Shown: positions 42,866 through 55,574, counted from the first letter of the stretch. The stretch: DNA of 64,000 nt from Acanthochlamys bracteata (GCA_019914995.1 CM034127.1:434001-498000); one strand, 5' to 3'. Notes: a model not told the origin generated them from the letters alone. Numbers and translations are program-made.

Positions 42866-45800
42866 TTAAGAATTATTGGTTTATGATTTAATTAAGCACA
42901 AAGTAATAACTCCCCCTCAATGAAATACTCATTTGAAATTGTAAACATACTGGATCACCTGACCTGTGCATAATAATTCTTCTATTTCTTCCCCTTTTTG
43001 TAATCACAAAAAGGATGAAAGGAGGTTATTCAATAATAATAGTTATGATGTATAAAGTAATTTCGACTCATTTTCATTAAAGCTTAACAAATTTACCTTA
43101 TAATTTTGCATTGAAGCTTACCACTAAAATGTTATTACCTGTGCGTATGATAAAGACAATTTTCTTCTGTTTATGCCAGCCTTTTTCTCTCTTTGTCATT
43201 GATTCCTGCATCAATAGATTATACCTTTCTCGGCAGAAAATTAGCTTCAACAAGTGCAGCAAGCATCATCGAGATTTATGAAATATAATTCGTAACGCCA
43301 TTGTAGAGAATATTTAGAACTTTGTAAATCATCAAAACTAATTTGGTAAGATCATTACTTAGCATATGGATATAGTAATTTGCATGTGTTAGGTTGCATC
43401 AATAACTATGAAAAGAATCGAATCAAACCTAACTCATAATAATGATTTTACTTGTATGAGGTAATGCATCTCTTTGTGTTGGTTCTTTTGGTTGCACTAA
43501 TAGATGTTCTTCTACTAAATTGTGCAAATTATTTTCAGCAACTTTTTCTTGCAAAGAATGACACTTTGTTAGTAGTAAAAAGAGCGATGCATGTTTGTCT
43601 TGTATTGCATCATATATCATGCACAAAATTTGTTAGTTCACAAAGATAATATTTTTCTATAAATCATAATTCATATTGTCATGACCATATATTTTCTCCC
43701 CCTTACTAAGTGCCCTCTGCTATAAAGACCATATTCTCTTTCTTTTGTAGTTGAAGCACTTATCAACTTTTCTTCTTAATATAGAAGTTTTCCAGCAAAG
43801 TAGTTGACTTGAGTAGCATGCTTCGCTTTCTTATTGGCTTTTCTCAACTATTTGCTCATGCATTGATAAATAACTTTTCTGCGCCCAAAGGACATTAGCT
43901 TTCAAAGTTTTCTCATAAGTAGTTAATATATGGCATTCAACAACTGATGTTGTAATCGCATAATTTTCGTTTAGCATATATACTGTAGATCTTGCAATAA
44001 AATTCACTAATTTTAAAAGAATATATCTTTTATAAACGTGCTTTTCTTCTTTCACTTTGACTCGAAGGCTTTTCTCTTTGATGTGTTTTCTTTTCTTAGT
44101 GATTTACCATTTGATAGACAGCATTCTTCTCATGAAAAATCATTCATTTGCATAGGTATTTTTATCAAAATCAATTTTCAATGTCATTTGCATAATCAGC
44201 AAAGTTTCAGCATTGCTTATTAATAAATAATTTTGATGAAATATGAATACTAAGTTAAAAGAAGCGAGTTACCCATACTTTTGAATAGCTTACAATGTAT
44301 TGTCGTACTCGTTTCTTAACTTACTCATGCAATGTTTTGCTTGCCTTGTCTTTGAATAACTTATTTCTTTCTTGTTCATAGAGTATTCTGAATAATTTTG
44401 ATAGCATGATGAATATCTCTCCTTTTGCTATGTACTCTGTTAAACCTCTCGGCCATGGCTTCAATGGCGCCTATAAACCGCCCAAACCACAAAGGCCTTC
44501 AACAATCTCAACTTTCTTCAGAATGGGACCATAGCTATGTTAAAGGCTTTTCCCTTCAGGGAGATGTTAGAGTTTCACAGAATCCACAAGATTTTAGCAT
44601 TATCTTAGATGATATTATTAATATAGGAATTCAATTAAAATATTGAATAACACATCCAAACTGGAGATGATATTATAATATTTAGCTTCACATGTTGAGT
44701 TATATGGCAAATAAAATATAATGCGTCAATGAATCAAAATCTCAACAAGAATTGTTAACAATTTTTATCATTATAGATAATACTTTTAAAGAATCAACAG
44801 TTTTGTTCAACAATTGAAGGCTCCATTGAGATGTATCATAAATCCACAAAATATTTAGAATTTTAGAAATACAAACAAAATGTTTCAATATAATTAGTCA
44901 CTAAGCTTTCAGTGGAGCAGAGTGGAATTTAAGGAGTTTGAATCGAAATAGTTTGGCTTAGATTATGATTGAGGGATGTAGATGAATCACTGTTAAGTCT
45001 CATCTTATTTGAAGAATTTTCTTTTAGCATGATAGTTCGGTTTGCATAAGCCAAAAAGATATAGATCACTCAAGCAATTTCATCTTTAAAGAAAAATTTA
45101 TTCAATTTCAGCTTAACCAAGATGAAGAGTTTGGCTTTAAACAAGTTTGTTTAAGAACGGTCAATACTTTGATTATAAAGTGTTAATAAAGAATGGTTGG
45201 TAAATCTCATTTGAGGCTCCATATGACCATTACTTGGAAACATTTTTGCAAAAACATTTATTTAAAATGAATCATTCACTATTAAAAAGCAATTATGCAT
45301 CAAAGATAAAAAGCCATGAGATCTTAACAAATATCAAAATTAATATAAAGAAAATATACTTACCTCTTGATTGAAATATGATTTTTATCTCTTTATATAA
45401 TTTACCTATTGATGACTTCTTGTGGAGATCGCTGCACCCAATACTTGAATATAAATGATGCAATTTGGAACGACTCTTTGCATTTTAGGATTTTCAACAG
45501 AGAGTTGTTCATCCTCTGTTCAGATTTCAGCCGGCTATTCTTCTGCTGAAATAGTTGAATCCTTTCTCGACATACAGTTAGTTTTATATGAAAATATGAA
45601 TTCCTCAACAGTTAAAGTTCTTAAAAAAATATATGCTTTGCGAGTTGTTTAATAATCAAAGAATATAACATTAAATATGCTCTTTGAGAAGAATTTGAAA
45701 ATATTTTGAATGCATCATTTTTGTTAGTAAAAAGGAAGGTGAATAAAATCATAATAATCACTAATCATTACGAGGCGAAGATGCTTACTTTTCAATCTTG

Positions 45801-46764
45801 CAACTCTAGATGGATCACATAGGTTCATGTGCAATTGTTGGAATGACTAACATTGATTTGAATAAACAACTTAGTAATTTAACTCTCATGAAGGCATCTG
45901 TAAAGATTTTCAGGTTTGATCTTCACATCGCATTGATCTTTGACTAAGTTAAGTTTTGAAGACTTGAGAAAAATTTTTGCAATATAGTGTCCAAACCTCT
46001 ACACCACATCTATCTATTTTTCTGCTGGTTTTCAACTAGACTGAAAATCATCAATATAATATGTATGTGTTACCTTTCCTCTTGCAGTGAAGTGCTTCTG
46101 TTCAGATGCAATCTCATTAATAATCTTTTCACCATTTTTGAAGCAATGTTCAATCATCAAAACTTGTAATATTCCAATAATTATACATCCTTGGACAGTA
46201 GTGCTGTCACGTGTTTTATTTTCTTTTATTAGTATTTCTCCTGCAACAGTTAGAAGCATATATACCATCCAAAAAAAAACTTCATATAGACTCACATTAA
46301 TATTCACCAAAATAGAATTTTATAAAGACAATGATTCTTACCATTCAATAGCACGGATGGTTTGCAATTAGTTTCATAGTGATTGAACTCATTTTATCAA
46401 ATTGCATTTACATCGAGTGTTCAGAATTTTTGGTTTAAAAATATCTTAATAAATCAATGTTTATGAAACATCATTCAACAATCATTCAATAAATTTATTC
46501 ATGATATATTCGTTTGCCACAATTTAATTATTTTACGTTAAAAAAAAATAAACCTAATTTTTAGAAAAATGCAAGCATGTTTTTCAAACAATTGTGATAT
46601 ACAAAATATCATTCAAACAAAATGATAAGTGACAAAGCTTCAGCAAAAATTTCAACATGAATTGCAACAATGAGTTTCATTTGAATTGAAATGCTACAAA
46701 TAATCAAAATCATTAAAAGATTGGATTATTTACCTTCACGTGGTAGAATTTTTGCAATAAGAAT
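42866..46764 (-). other. Internal region lacking pol
   Basis: About 3.9 kb of AT-rich sequence lies where pol would be expected. Only short open frames occur (for example 43831-44055, 44425-44646 and 46032-46310), and none resembles protease, integrase, RT or RNase H. I cannot assign any function. Confidence 0.6.
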
Positions 46765-47563
46765 TTATCTCTTTAACACCCAAATTTCTTTGGGTTCTAA
46801 AGTGTTGGCAATCTTGAGAGTTTTCTTTGGCACCCATATCTTTTCATTTATACCTTGATTTTTCTTGAATTTGCAATAATGAGTCACATATTCATCGTTG
46901 CTAGCAACATAAGAGGTAGAAGGATTACCTTGCAAAGTAATAGATTGTTTAGTAGTAATGCATCTAGAAATTGATCTAAATGGATTTTCACTTACCTCTT
47001 TCAGAAGACGGTTGCTCTTGAAAATCCACATTAACTTTATTTTTATTATTTTTAAACCAACAAGAGCTTACTTTGTGACCCTTTCTACCACAATAAAAAC
47101 ACTTAATAAAAAGAGTAGAAGAATGTACCTTGTCAGTTTTGTACTTACTGGAGAATCCAACACTTGTAGTTTTTAAGTTTTGCCTGCCATTTATTTGATT
47201 CATAGTAAGATTCTCAGTAGTTGGCATGAACTCAATATCTTTCTTTATGAATGCACCTTTCTGTGTGCCAAGAATAGCATCCAACCTGTTTTTACCTTTA
47301 ACAAATTTTGCTAGAGAAACTTGAAGGTCACCGTTCTTGGCAGTCAACTCTTTTACCTTATTTTTCAATAGTAAGCATTCAGTAGTATGTGATTTGTTTG
47401 TTATTTTAACTTGGACAAGTTTTTCTTTCAGATTATCAAATTCCGTATGTAACTTGGCATTATTTACTTCTAATTTTCTGATTTTTTCATTTAGATTCAC
47501 ACAAGTGGAGGAGTTATTAATGTTAGAACTACTTAGGTACTTACCAGTAGTATAGTCATTCAA
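46765..47563 (-). pseudogene. Gag C-terminal part: coiled coil, zinc knuckle and linker
   Basis: The frame 46988-47563 (191 codons) begins with a Leu/Lys/Glu-rich, heptad-like coiled-coil region (about residues 24-100). It ends with a CCHC knuckle CFYCGRKGHKVSSC (about 155-168). An overlapping frame, 46765-47031, carries EKIWVPKKTLKIANT, the linker seen just before protease in plant copia polyproteins, and then stops. The coiled coil and knuckle would mediate Gag assembly and RNA binding. A frameshift near 47000 separates the linker from the knuckle. Confidence 0.75.
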
Positions 47564-47829
47564 TTTGATACAAAGTTTCTCATTTGTCTAAATGAGCTTC
47601 CTATTTTCAGCACGTAACGCATGTATTTCTGCACTTATTTGGTTAATAGACAAAGCATCTTTCTTGGCATTATTTTTACCATCAAGAGCATCATTAAAAA
47701 GTAAGTACTTGCTTAGTAAACAAATCATTTTTTTCTTTGTATTCATTCATGCAGTTTTTCATACTTTTGTTCATGCGTTTCACATGTATGTATTTAGCAT
47801 ATAATTGATCAAAAATTTTTTACAAATTT

Positions 47830-48486
47830 TCATTTATAGTCATAAAATTCAGATGAGCTTATCTCGCTAGATTGTTCATTATTGGCCATTAGACATAGTT
47901 CCATATCCCTTTGATGAATGGTTTCAGTTTTACTCTTTCGGGATGAGGAAGAATTTTTGTTACTGCGTATGGGCTTTACTCTCTTCCGAGGCCGGTTCTT
48001 ACTTCTTCTCTTTTGGTTCTTTCTCAAGATGTGCCTGCATTTTCTTTTTATCAAAATAATATTATCATCTTCTTTAAAAGAAGGAATACTTACCTCATTT
48101 TGATGTTCGTGGATGGCCGTCAAGCGAAGGTTATCTTTTTTTTGATGATTTGGTATTTCTTCACTTTTATTTGATGAAATTTTATCTTCATTGCATTGGC
48201 TAGTCTCAACTTTGTCTTCATATATTCTTTCTAACTTGAGCCAAACTTCTTTTGCTGTGGAATGAAAATATATGTGATTAAATTGTTCAAAATTCAAGAC
48301 ATGATACAGCAACTCCAAAGCATAAGAATTTAAAGAAGAAAAGTTGTTATTCTCTGAAATTTGCATTGAAGCTTTATCTCCATCTTTGACGATCTTCATC
48401 TTCCAATGTCTATAATTGTTCCCCTCAAATATTGGAGGACAGTCAAGCGATCTTCCTTCCTTTTCAATGAAGTTTGATCTTGCCAT
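47830..48486 (-). CDS. Copia-type Gag N-terminal domain
   Basis: This 218-codon frame starts about 45 bases after the PBS, at ATG 48486. It opens MARSNFIEKEGRSLDCPP, then FEGNNYRHWKMKIVKDGD, the signature of DUF4219/UBN2-type copia Gag. An aromatic/Leu-rich core follows, and the C-terminal half is basic (KRRSKNRPRKRVK). It stops at 47830. The following 266 bp to the next Gag frame has stops, so the full Gag is split into at least two pieces. It may be expressed as a short Gag or be a decayed copy. Confidence 0.75.
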   Translation of the reverse strand: MARSNFIEKEGRSLDCPPIFEGNNYRHWKMKIVKDGDKASMQISENNNFSSLNSYALELLYHVLNFEQFNHIYFHSTAKEVWLKLERIYEDKVETSQCNEDKISSNKSEEIPNHQKKDNLRLTAIHEHQNEVSIPSFKEDDNIILIKRKCRHILRKNQKRRSKNRPRKRVKPIRSNKNSSSSRKSKTETIHQRDMELCLMANNEQSSEISSSEFYDYK

Positions 48487-48526
48487 AGGATCTTTTCCTC
48501 AAGGTTATTAAACCTTCAAATTTGAG

Positions 48527-48541
48527 GCCTGCTCTGATACC
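48527..48541 (-). other. Primer binding site of the gag-only element
   Basis: On the minus strand, TGGTATCAGAGCAGG lies a few bases inside the 5' LTR. It is a perfect match to the common initiator-Met tRNA primer site. Confidence 0.9.
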
Positions 48542-48544
48542 AAT

Positions 48545-50580
48545 TGTTGAATCTCCTGTAAGATTAACTTAAGAGGGGATGGGTAAATTGAGTTAATAAA
48601 TAAAAATTTTCGTGGAGTTTAATGATCTTACTAACAGCAAGCTTACAGCCGGCTGAGTTAGTTATATAACCTGCAGACAGAAAGTATTAGAATGTTTGCT
48701 GACTTAGGTAAAGAAGATAGTACTCAGAATATTTAAAGTGGTTCGGCAAAACCTCTTTGCTTACATCCACGGACGCTCTATCACCAGAGCCAAAGTTTCA
48801 CTAAACCTTTAATAAGCTACATATACACCAAGAGCAAAGTGCTTCACCAAGCACACTTACTCTTACCGGGTTTTTTCACCAAGACAACCCCTAACAGCCT
48901 ACTGGACACCACTGTCCCTCTGGCTGATATGCTAGCTCTATTATAAGATTTAAGAACTTTTACCAAGCTCCACCCGAGCTTCTTTACCAAGTGCAACAAG
49001 CACTTCTGTCACAAGTTTACAAAAAAAAAAAAACTAAACTAAAAGATCAAAGTTATGCACAGAATCAATCTCAAAGTAAATAAATGAATTTAAGATTTTT
49101 TGTTGAGATGATCAAACTTGTTGCTACTGAAGATGATGCTCTGTAAGTGATTGACAGTAAGAGGAGTTTCTTTACTTGAGAAATTGAGTTAATGTAGTGC
49201 AAATTTGTTTTTGGATATTTTGCTCGTTATCTCCTATGTCTTACTCTGTTCTTCATCTTCTCTTCTTATAGAATTTTCTGTTCTTACAGGTAGGTGGTTC
49301 TTTCCGTTAGAAAAATATTATCGTTGGTGTGCAGTGGCAGATTTTTAAGGTAGAGATGAAGATTGTGTTCAGCGATCAATCAGCTGCCTCAAGATTTTTT
49401 TTGGCTAAATTGGTGCAACTCTTTCATCAGCATTAAATGCACCGAAGAAAGCAATTCAAAAACTCCTGCATGCAATTTTGAGTTGTTTCAGCTGAGTTGT
49501 ATTTGTCAAATTTCTCTAGCTGAGTTGGCTTCTCTTGATTTGCTGTTCTTCGCTAGATTGACTGCTTCAAGTGAGGTGGACTCCAATAACGTGACTCTAC
49601 AGTCTCTGCTTCGTTGCTTCCTACTGTGTGCAATGGATTTTCATTGCTATCTATCAATCTCTATAGTTGAACTTGTTCTTCAATAATATGGTGACTCGAT
49701 ATAGCTCAGTTCTGTGATAGTAACAAGATAGTAGATTTGTTGAATGATATCACCTTGTAATTAAATTCGTAATTTCTTCTGGAGAAAAATCGAAATCTGC
49801 ATGTTGAAGCATTTCTGCATTATCAGCAAGACATGATTCTGATGATACTTTGCACTATGTTTTTTGTCTTCTCTTGTTGTGATTTTTCATAATTCTTGAT
49901 ATGAACTTGTAGCTGATATGTTCCTCAATAAGTCTTCAAGATTTTGCTTCAAATGGATGACGAATTCTTGATTGAATTACATCTGAAAAGTTGTTCCATC
50001 AATGTCTGATTCTGCTCTCTGTTTACTGAATTTTCATCTATCATTACACGATTTTTTAAGTTTATATTGATCATCATTTGATGTGTTATTCGGTCAATCT
50101 TATAGTGTGCATGTTGGACTGTCTCTGATGAAAAGTTGAAGTTCAAATGGAATCGGCATCATGCTTGAAATTACTTCTGAAAAGTGAATGATTATCACGA
50201 TTTTCGGATTCTTCTCTGTCCAGCGAGCAGCAGCGAAGTAGCAGGCTATTGAGTCCTCTGTTTTTTGTTCATCTCTGTTGGCGATATTTTGTTTTCTGCT
50301 CTCCTCTGTTCAAGATGCTCTGTTTGCGATTCTCTGTTTTATCTATATAGCAGTAATTAGATAGCTGGCTGCTTGGTGGCTGAGAGATCCTCTGTTCTAT
50401 ATGCTATAAAGGAAATCTTATACAATCAGTAGCTGAGCATCTGACTTGTTGTTTGCTGGATGTAGGATAAACCTATTTAATAAGTATCTGTAGAACTTGA
50501 TTCCAATAATTAGTTTATTCTAATCCATAAACTATAACTTAATTATTGTTATCATCAAAATTAATCTTAGAGTTCCAACA
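48545..50580 (-). repeat. 5' LTR of the gag-only element (2036 bp)
   Basis: On the plus strand it starts TGTTGAATCTCC and ends GTTCCAACA. It is a partner of 40786-42835. The frame 49363-49686 copies the one in the other LTR, with three residue changes. Confidence 0.9.
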
Positions 50581-50585
50581 GCAAA

Positions 50586-51589
50586 GTTCCTACTGACATA
50601 GGAGCAATGTGTAATTTCTGGATACAAGAGTGACTTGGATTGAAGCAGAGATAAGATGTGAAGAGGATTGATATAGTAGACGATTCTTAAATCCATTACT
50701 TAAACTTTTGAGTTGAATTGGATTCTTTAATATATAAGCTGAGAGAGCCTTCTAATATAACCCTGTGTGGACTCTCCTCTACTGTAGAGATTGGCACTTC
50801 TGCAAAATTGTAGGCTACATGGTCCACTGCAAGTATTGTACTCCTAACTCATAAAATGCATTATAGTATCTCCAGAAAAACATTGGAAAGGCTGGTCTAT
50901 CTCCACTGTTTCAGTACATGGTATGCATTGTGTCTTCATCTAATTGCAGAGGGCCTTTTTCTGTCAAAAGATTACATCATCAGCAATATCGATACATCGA
51001 ACTACAAACAAGCTCAAAATGAAAGCATATGAGCACTTTCGATGTGCATTTACTATTTTGATGCAGAGTTGTAAAGTGTGGAAACTCTTCTTTTAAGAAG
51101 AAAGTAATTGCTTACACAAAATCTGTAGTTCAGAACTAGACCACCGCAAGCAAAATATGCTCCCAAGTAAGCAGCTAAATTGCAAATGCATTATAGTACC
51201 AAAGAAGAGCCAAAAAAAGGCAGGGCTATTTTTCACATTCAGGCCTATGCTGCCTGTGTTGTGTCTTCATCTTCTTGCAAGGTGTGGCCCTTTCTGTCAA
51301 AACATGGAAACGCATATTAATAGGACTGCAGATTATGGCCTTGTTTGGGGTTGGAACGCAACACTTCTTTTCGACCTCAAAAATATTTTCTATAGTGCTT
51401 TAGATTTTAAATACAAATTTTTTATTAATTTGGAGAGCATGGATGAATTGTACGTTATACAATTATTATATGTACATTTTTTTTTTTTAAATCCAACAAA
51501 ATGGCAAGCTCGTTCTTTTGAAAAATCAAAAAAACTTCATTTCTTTCAGAAGCTCTACATTTTCATCAAGTTCACCCATTTTCGTCCCA
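50586..51589. other. Spacer with an imperfect local duplication
   Basis: Two stretches, about 50850-50975 and 51180-51310, share the same phrases (GCATTATAGTA, GTGTCTTCATCT..TTGCA, TTTCTGTCAAAA). The open frame 51157-51594 covers the second one and shows no known domain. No gene is called. Confidence 0.35.
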
Positions 51590-51780
51590 GGTAAACATGC
51601 CCTTTGGGTTGCTCAAAGGACGCCGAGATATGCATTTATTGAGCTTGATGACCGCAGGGATGCCTTAAATGCCATCAAATATTTGGATGGAGAGTTGAAT
51701 TTTCTCGTAACTTAAGGATGTTGGTGAAGGACGATGCAGTTGTTATGAATGCAGTAGAGAAAGTGGAAGACTAAGGAGCT
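51590..51780 (+). pseudogene. Fragment of an RSZ-type (9G8-like) splicing-factor gene
   Basis: The plus strand reads ALWVAQRTPRYAFIELDDRR and then DALNAIKYLDG, matching the RNP1-containing end of the RRM of plant RSZ21/22 proteins. In the next frame GWRVEFSRN follows, also diagnostic of that family, so a small deletion lies near 51693. Further on, CYEC appears in the place of the zinc knuckle. There is no start codon, and the sequence breaks into copia relic after about 51780. It is a captured or retroposed fragment. Confidence 0.65.
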
Positions 51781-51789
51781 TATGCCCTG

Positions 51790-52540
51790 TTCGTGTATCT
51801 CTTTCTCATTCTACCATGTCTGTCCTTGCAGAGCAATTTCATACATTTCTAGGTTCACAGCCATATGCCAATTCTACTTCTGCTTTAGTGCATTTGTCTA
51901 ACTCTTCATGTATGCTTTCTTCTTTATGTGCTTTATACTCTAATATTTCTCATCATATGTGTTAGATATTATAAAATCACTATATAAATTAGTGATTCGT
52001 TAGAATATAATTAGTTAAATATGTATTGATATTAGAATATCAAAGATCAAGAAAGATGAGCCATTAAGAAATTTAAAACATTCCTTGGAAGATGTGAAAA
52101 GCTGGACTATTAATGAAAAAATTGAAAGACAATCTTTTGAAAATTTAAGTATCTTTGGACACTATATATATATTTTTTATATTTTTGCTGTGTCTATCGA
52201 CAATCGGACATATTCAGTATTTCTACCAATATATCCCCTCAATTATCATATTTTATATCTATTTATCCATCTACTGCATCTGTACTTATTATGACCGCTG
52301 ATGGCACTCCTTTGCCCTTAGCAGGTATTGGTTCCGTTAGTACGCATCACTTATCTTCTTCTAATGTGTATTGCATTCCTAAACTGAAGATGAATCCGAT
52401 TTCTTTTAGTCAATTATGTGATTCAAATTATTCCGTCCATTTCGCTAAGACATCTTGTCAAGTTCATGATCCTCAATCTTAAAAGGTAATTGGGATTGGT
52501 CATACGCAAGGGGGATTGTATGTGATGATATGGCTGCTTT
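51790..52540 (+). pseudogene. Ty1/copia relic (Gag end and protease region)
   Basis: Translated pieces fit the start of copia pol: MTADGTPLPLAGIGSVST, then VYCIPKLKMNPISFSQLCD, and KVIGIGHTQGGLYV in a run ended by a stop at 52482. About 51955-52200 in the middle looks like inserted AT-rich sequence. No LTRs were found. It is old and non-functional. Confidence 0.7.
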
Positions 52541-53412
52541 TAGTACTGATCTATTAGTGGAGGGGGTTTAGAAATGGTGACCAAGTGAAAAACGAATTAG
52601 TCAATTTGGAGATAGGTTACCAACTCGTCTTGAATTAAGTCAAATTGGATCTGACTTGATGGGCTTAAATATGAGAGATGCTAACTTATTGATTCACTAA
52701 CTATTTGAACAAATATGTGTTTATATATGGGAGATGCTGATTCCCTAGTTGGTATGTTAGCTTGAAATTTCGATCCTATAATTGATATTAGGGTTAGGTA
52801 GGATAGAGCCATTTGACATATTGTTAGGTGAGAGATTGTTGGACCTCCAACTTGGACTAGACCAAATTAGTAGTGGAGAGACAACTCATCTTGAACTCAA
52901 GTTGGCTAGGTGTTAGAATAAGTGTGTGCTTATATTTGAGAGACATAACACCTATGAGACTAGTCAATTATTTTAGTTTGGGATTCTGATCTTTCAAGAA
53001 TTATCAAAAGAGTACCTTCAATGAAGTGATCAGCTGCGAGGTGGCTGTACATTCAGGACCACATGGAACGAGGATTTAGAGCTGTATGTGCGTATCTTTT
53101 TTGTTGTATATTGCTTCCAATCACCAATTTGGATTAATTGCTGTTTATGTACATAACATGTGTTGTATACTAGAATATGTAGAGATAGTTCTTTTAACCA
53201 CTATTTCATTGGTAAATAGTTTTACAATTCTTGGTTGTCCTGTTTACCAGCTCCTTAGAAATGGTATTTTCTACAGTAAACACTTCTACTGGGTTCGCAG
53301 ATGTACATTGCAACAAAAAACTATTCAGTTACATAAAATTTACAATATGTACTAGTACAAGAACAAGTCACAAGCCTCTTATCAAAATCTTAAATCCGTA
53401 AAAGCGTTGAAG
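52541..53412. other. Spacer downstream of the PPR gene
   Basis: No gene is seen. Phrases such as CAACTCRTCTTGAA and TGTGYTTATAT recur near 52620, 52710, 52880 and 52930, suggesting a degenerate local repeat. The 3' UTR of the PPR gene should lie just left of 53413. Confidence 0.35.
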
Positions 53413-55500
53413 TTACAGCTCTTCCCTCATTGATGATGCAGCCTCCTGTCTGCTGATACTCCGCAAACTCTCAGCATGATCAACTAAACCCCGTGTATTG
53501 TAAGCCTTGATCATAGTAGTGTAGGTTACCTTGTCAGGTTTGCAGCCCTTGCTTTTCATCATATCCAGCACTTCCCTCATCTCTGCTAAACAACCTGCCC
53601 TTGCATATGCATCCATCAAGCAGTTAAAAAATACTGTATCCAACATAATATCGGAGTTTTCAATGTATCTCAACACAGTTTTGATCTTTTCTACTGCCTC
53701 CAGCCTGCCATATGCTCGAACAAGTGAACATAGTGTGACACAGTTCGGTTTGATTCGCTCGGACTTCATCAACCTGAACAGGTGCTCCATCTGCTTCAAG
53801 TCACCTGCCCTACCAAAAGCGTCTATCAGCACATTGTAAGTTACTATAGTCCATGAATAGTAGTACTTCTGCATGTATTCCATTACAGCACTCATTTTCT
53901 CATACATCTTGGCTTTTCCATACGAATCAAGAAGAATGTTAAAAGTCCTTATACTAGGAGAGATGCCAGAGCTTTGGAACTTGTCATAGCATTGCTCCAT
54001 GGTCTCAATTTGTCCACTGCTGCCAAATGCCCTTACAGTGGCATTCATGGTCCAGACATCAGGCTTACAATTAGGGTCCTTCAGCATGTTCATAAGTGTT
54101 GATTCCATTTCAGCAAACCTGTTAGTAAAGACTGTAAATAGTGAGTAAAAATTTAGGTCCATCCATTTCTATTATTTTGTGAACTGGCGTGCAAAATCCC
54201 AAGAGTTAGGCTCTCAAGATGAAGCATGCATCTAAACATGATTGCAGGACCGAGAAAGGGATAAGTATTAGCGATGAAGGTCAGAAACAATGGCAACTAA
54301 ATACGAGATGATAGTCTACATGGCAAAATATTTCTTGATGGTAAATTAACAGTTATTAATAAAGCATTAGTTGAGTCTAAGCAGGAACTTGATTCACATG
54401 ATTGCTATAAAGGAAACCATAGCATTATGAAACAAGTGAAGACATATACCTGCCTGCCTTTCCATAAGCATCAATTAGTGTGTTATACGTGACAGTGTTA
54501 GGCTTGACTCCTCGGTTGTCCATCTCCGTGAGAAGGATCCGAACCTTGTCAAAATCTTGGACTTGAAGGCAGGACTTAATGAGAATGGAGTAAGTCTGCA
54601 CGTCAGGTTGACAACCATCAGTGGCCTTCATCTTTTCAAGCAGGGAGAAAGATTCATCAAAACGACCGCTCCTACTATATGCTGAAAGAAGAGCAGTATA
54701 TGATTCATGGTTCACGATGCATCCTTCATCAATCATAGCCTGGAAAAGTGTATAGGCCTTTTCTGGTTGCTTGCACTTCCCCAGCATCACGATTAGTTTG
54801 ATATAGATGCCAGCATTGGGCCTGTACCACAGTTGCTCCCGAAGTAGTTCAAAAACCTACTCCACATTAAAATAAATAATATGAAATAGAGAATGAAAAG
54901 GTCAAAGGAAATGCAAGCCGAGATTACAATTGAAGACATGATCTCAAAATAAATAAATAAATAAATATTTAAAAAAAAAGTTAAAGGGAATACAAGAAGA
55001 AGCTTAGAAGCTTTACATAGGCAATTTGTCGAACAGAAGCCGTCCGTCCAACTACCACTTGGAAATCATTTCCAACAGAATTAACTAGTAAAAATTTCCC
55101 AAAAGAACATACAACAAAAGAATTAAAGAAGAAAAGATACCTTTAAGGCAGATTCCCAGCGGAGAGCTTTGATTCGTTCATGGAGAGCTTCAAGAACGGT
55201 GCGGGGCAGCAGTTTCTTCGAGTTAGTAGTCCCACGTTTCTTCTCGATCACAGCTTTCGTCGCTTCCCTTCTCAAGATTATCGATATCGCCTTCTTCGAA
55301 GCTATTCTCCTGTTCGTTTCTTCCTTCTCCTTCTCCTTCTCTTTCTCTTTCTCCGCTGCAAAAGATGAAATCTTTCTCGTTGCACCTGCAGTTGTTGCTG
55401 AAGTACAACCACTTCCATGTATTGAAATTGAACTTCTCTGAAGATTGTTGTTGTTATTGTTGCAGTAGTAGTGAGTTGAAACAAGAGCCGCTGTTGCCAT
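53413..55500 (-). CDS. P-class pentatricopeptide repeat protein, chloroplast type (At5g48730-like)
   Basis: Three exons give 490 residues: 55141-55500, 54450-54856 and 53413-54118. All junctions have GT-AG and keep phase. Residues 1-50 are Ser/Thr/Asn-rich with a poly-Asn run (14-19), a plausible plastid transit peptide. A KEKEKEKEKEE stretch comes from a hexanucleotide repeat. Then come RRIASKKAISIILRREATKA and about ten 35-residue PPR motifs from residue 130 onward, e.g. NTVTYNTLIDAYGKAGRF and TIVTYNVLIDAFGRAGDLKQ. P-class PPR proteins bind organelle RNA and stabilise or process transcripts. The target here is unknown. The resemblance to Arabidopsis At5g48730, including KKLLPRTVLEALHERI, is from memory of that family. 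Confidence 0.9.
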
Positions 55501-55574
55501 TGAAGAGACCAGAATGTCAGAGTTCTATCAAGAACAGGAACAGAATGGGCAACGTTCGTTAGTAAACTAATTAG

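Larger units (their letters stand above)
40786..50580 (-). mobile_element. Non-autonomous copia-type element with gag but no pol (TR-GAG-like)
   Basis: The 9795-bp element is read on the minus strand: 5' LTR 48545-50580, PBS, gag, a long pol-free stretch, PPT and 3' LTR 40786-42835. It is flanked by perfect GCAAA repeats (40781-40785 and 50581-50585). The gag N-terminus and zinc-knuckle region are recognisable. No protease, integrase, RT or RNase H motif was found in any frame from 42836 to 46760, although about 3.9 kb of internal sequence is there. This fits the TR-GAG class, which depends on pol supplied by another element. A SIRE-like ancestry is suggested by the PPT context and gag layout. 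Confidence 0.85.

Noticed and set aside
55169-55441. Plus-strand frames opposite PPR exon 1
   Set aside because: Shadow of the GA-rich coding repeat. The minus-strand frame has a clear product.
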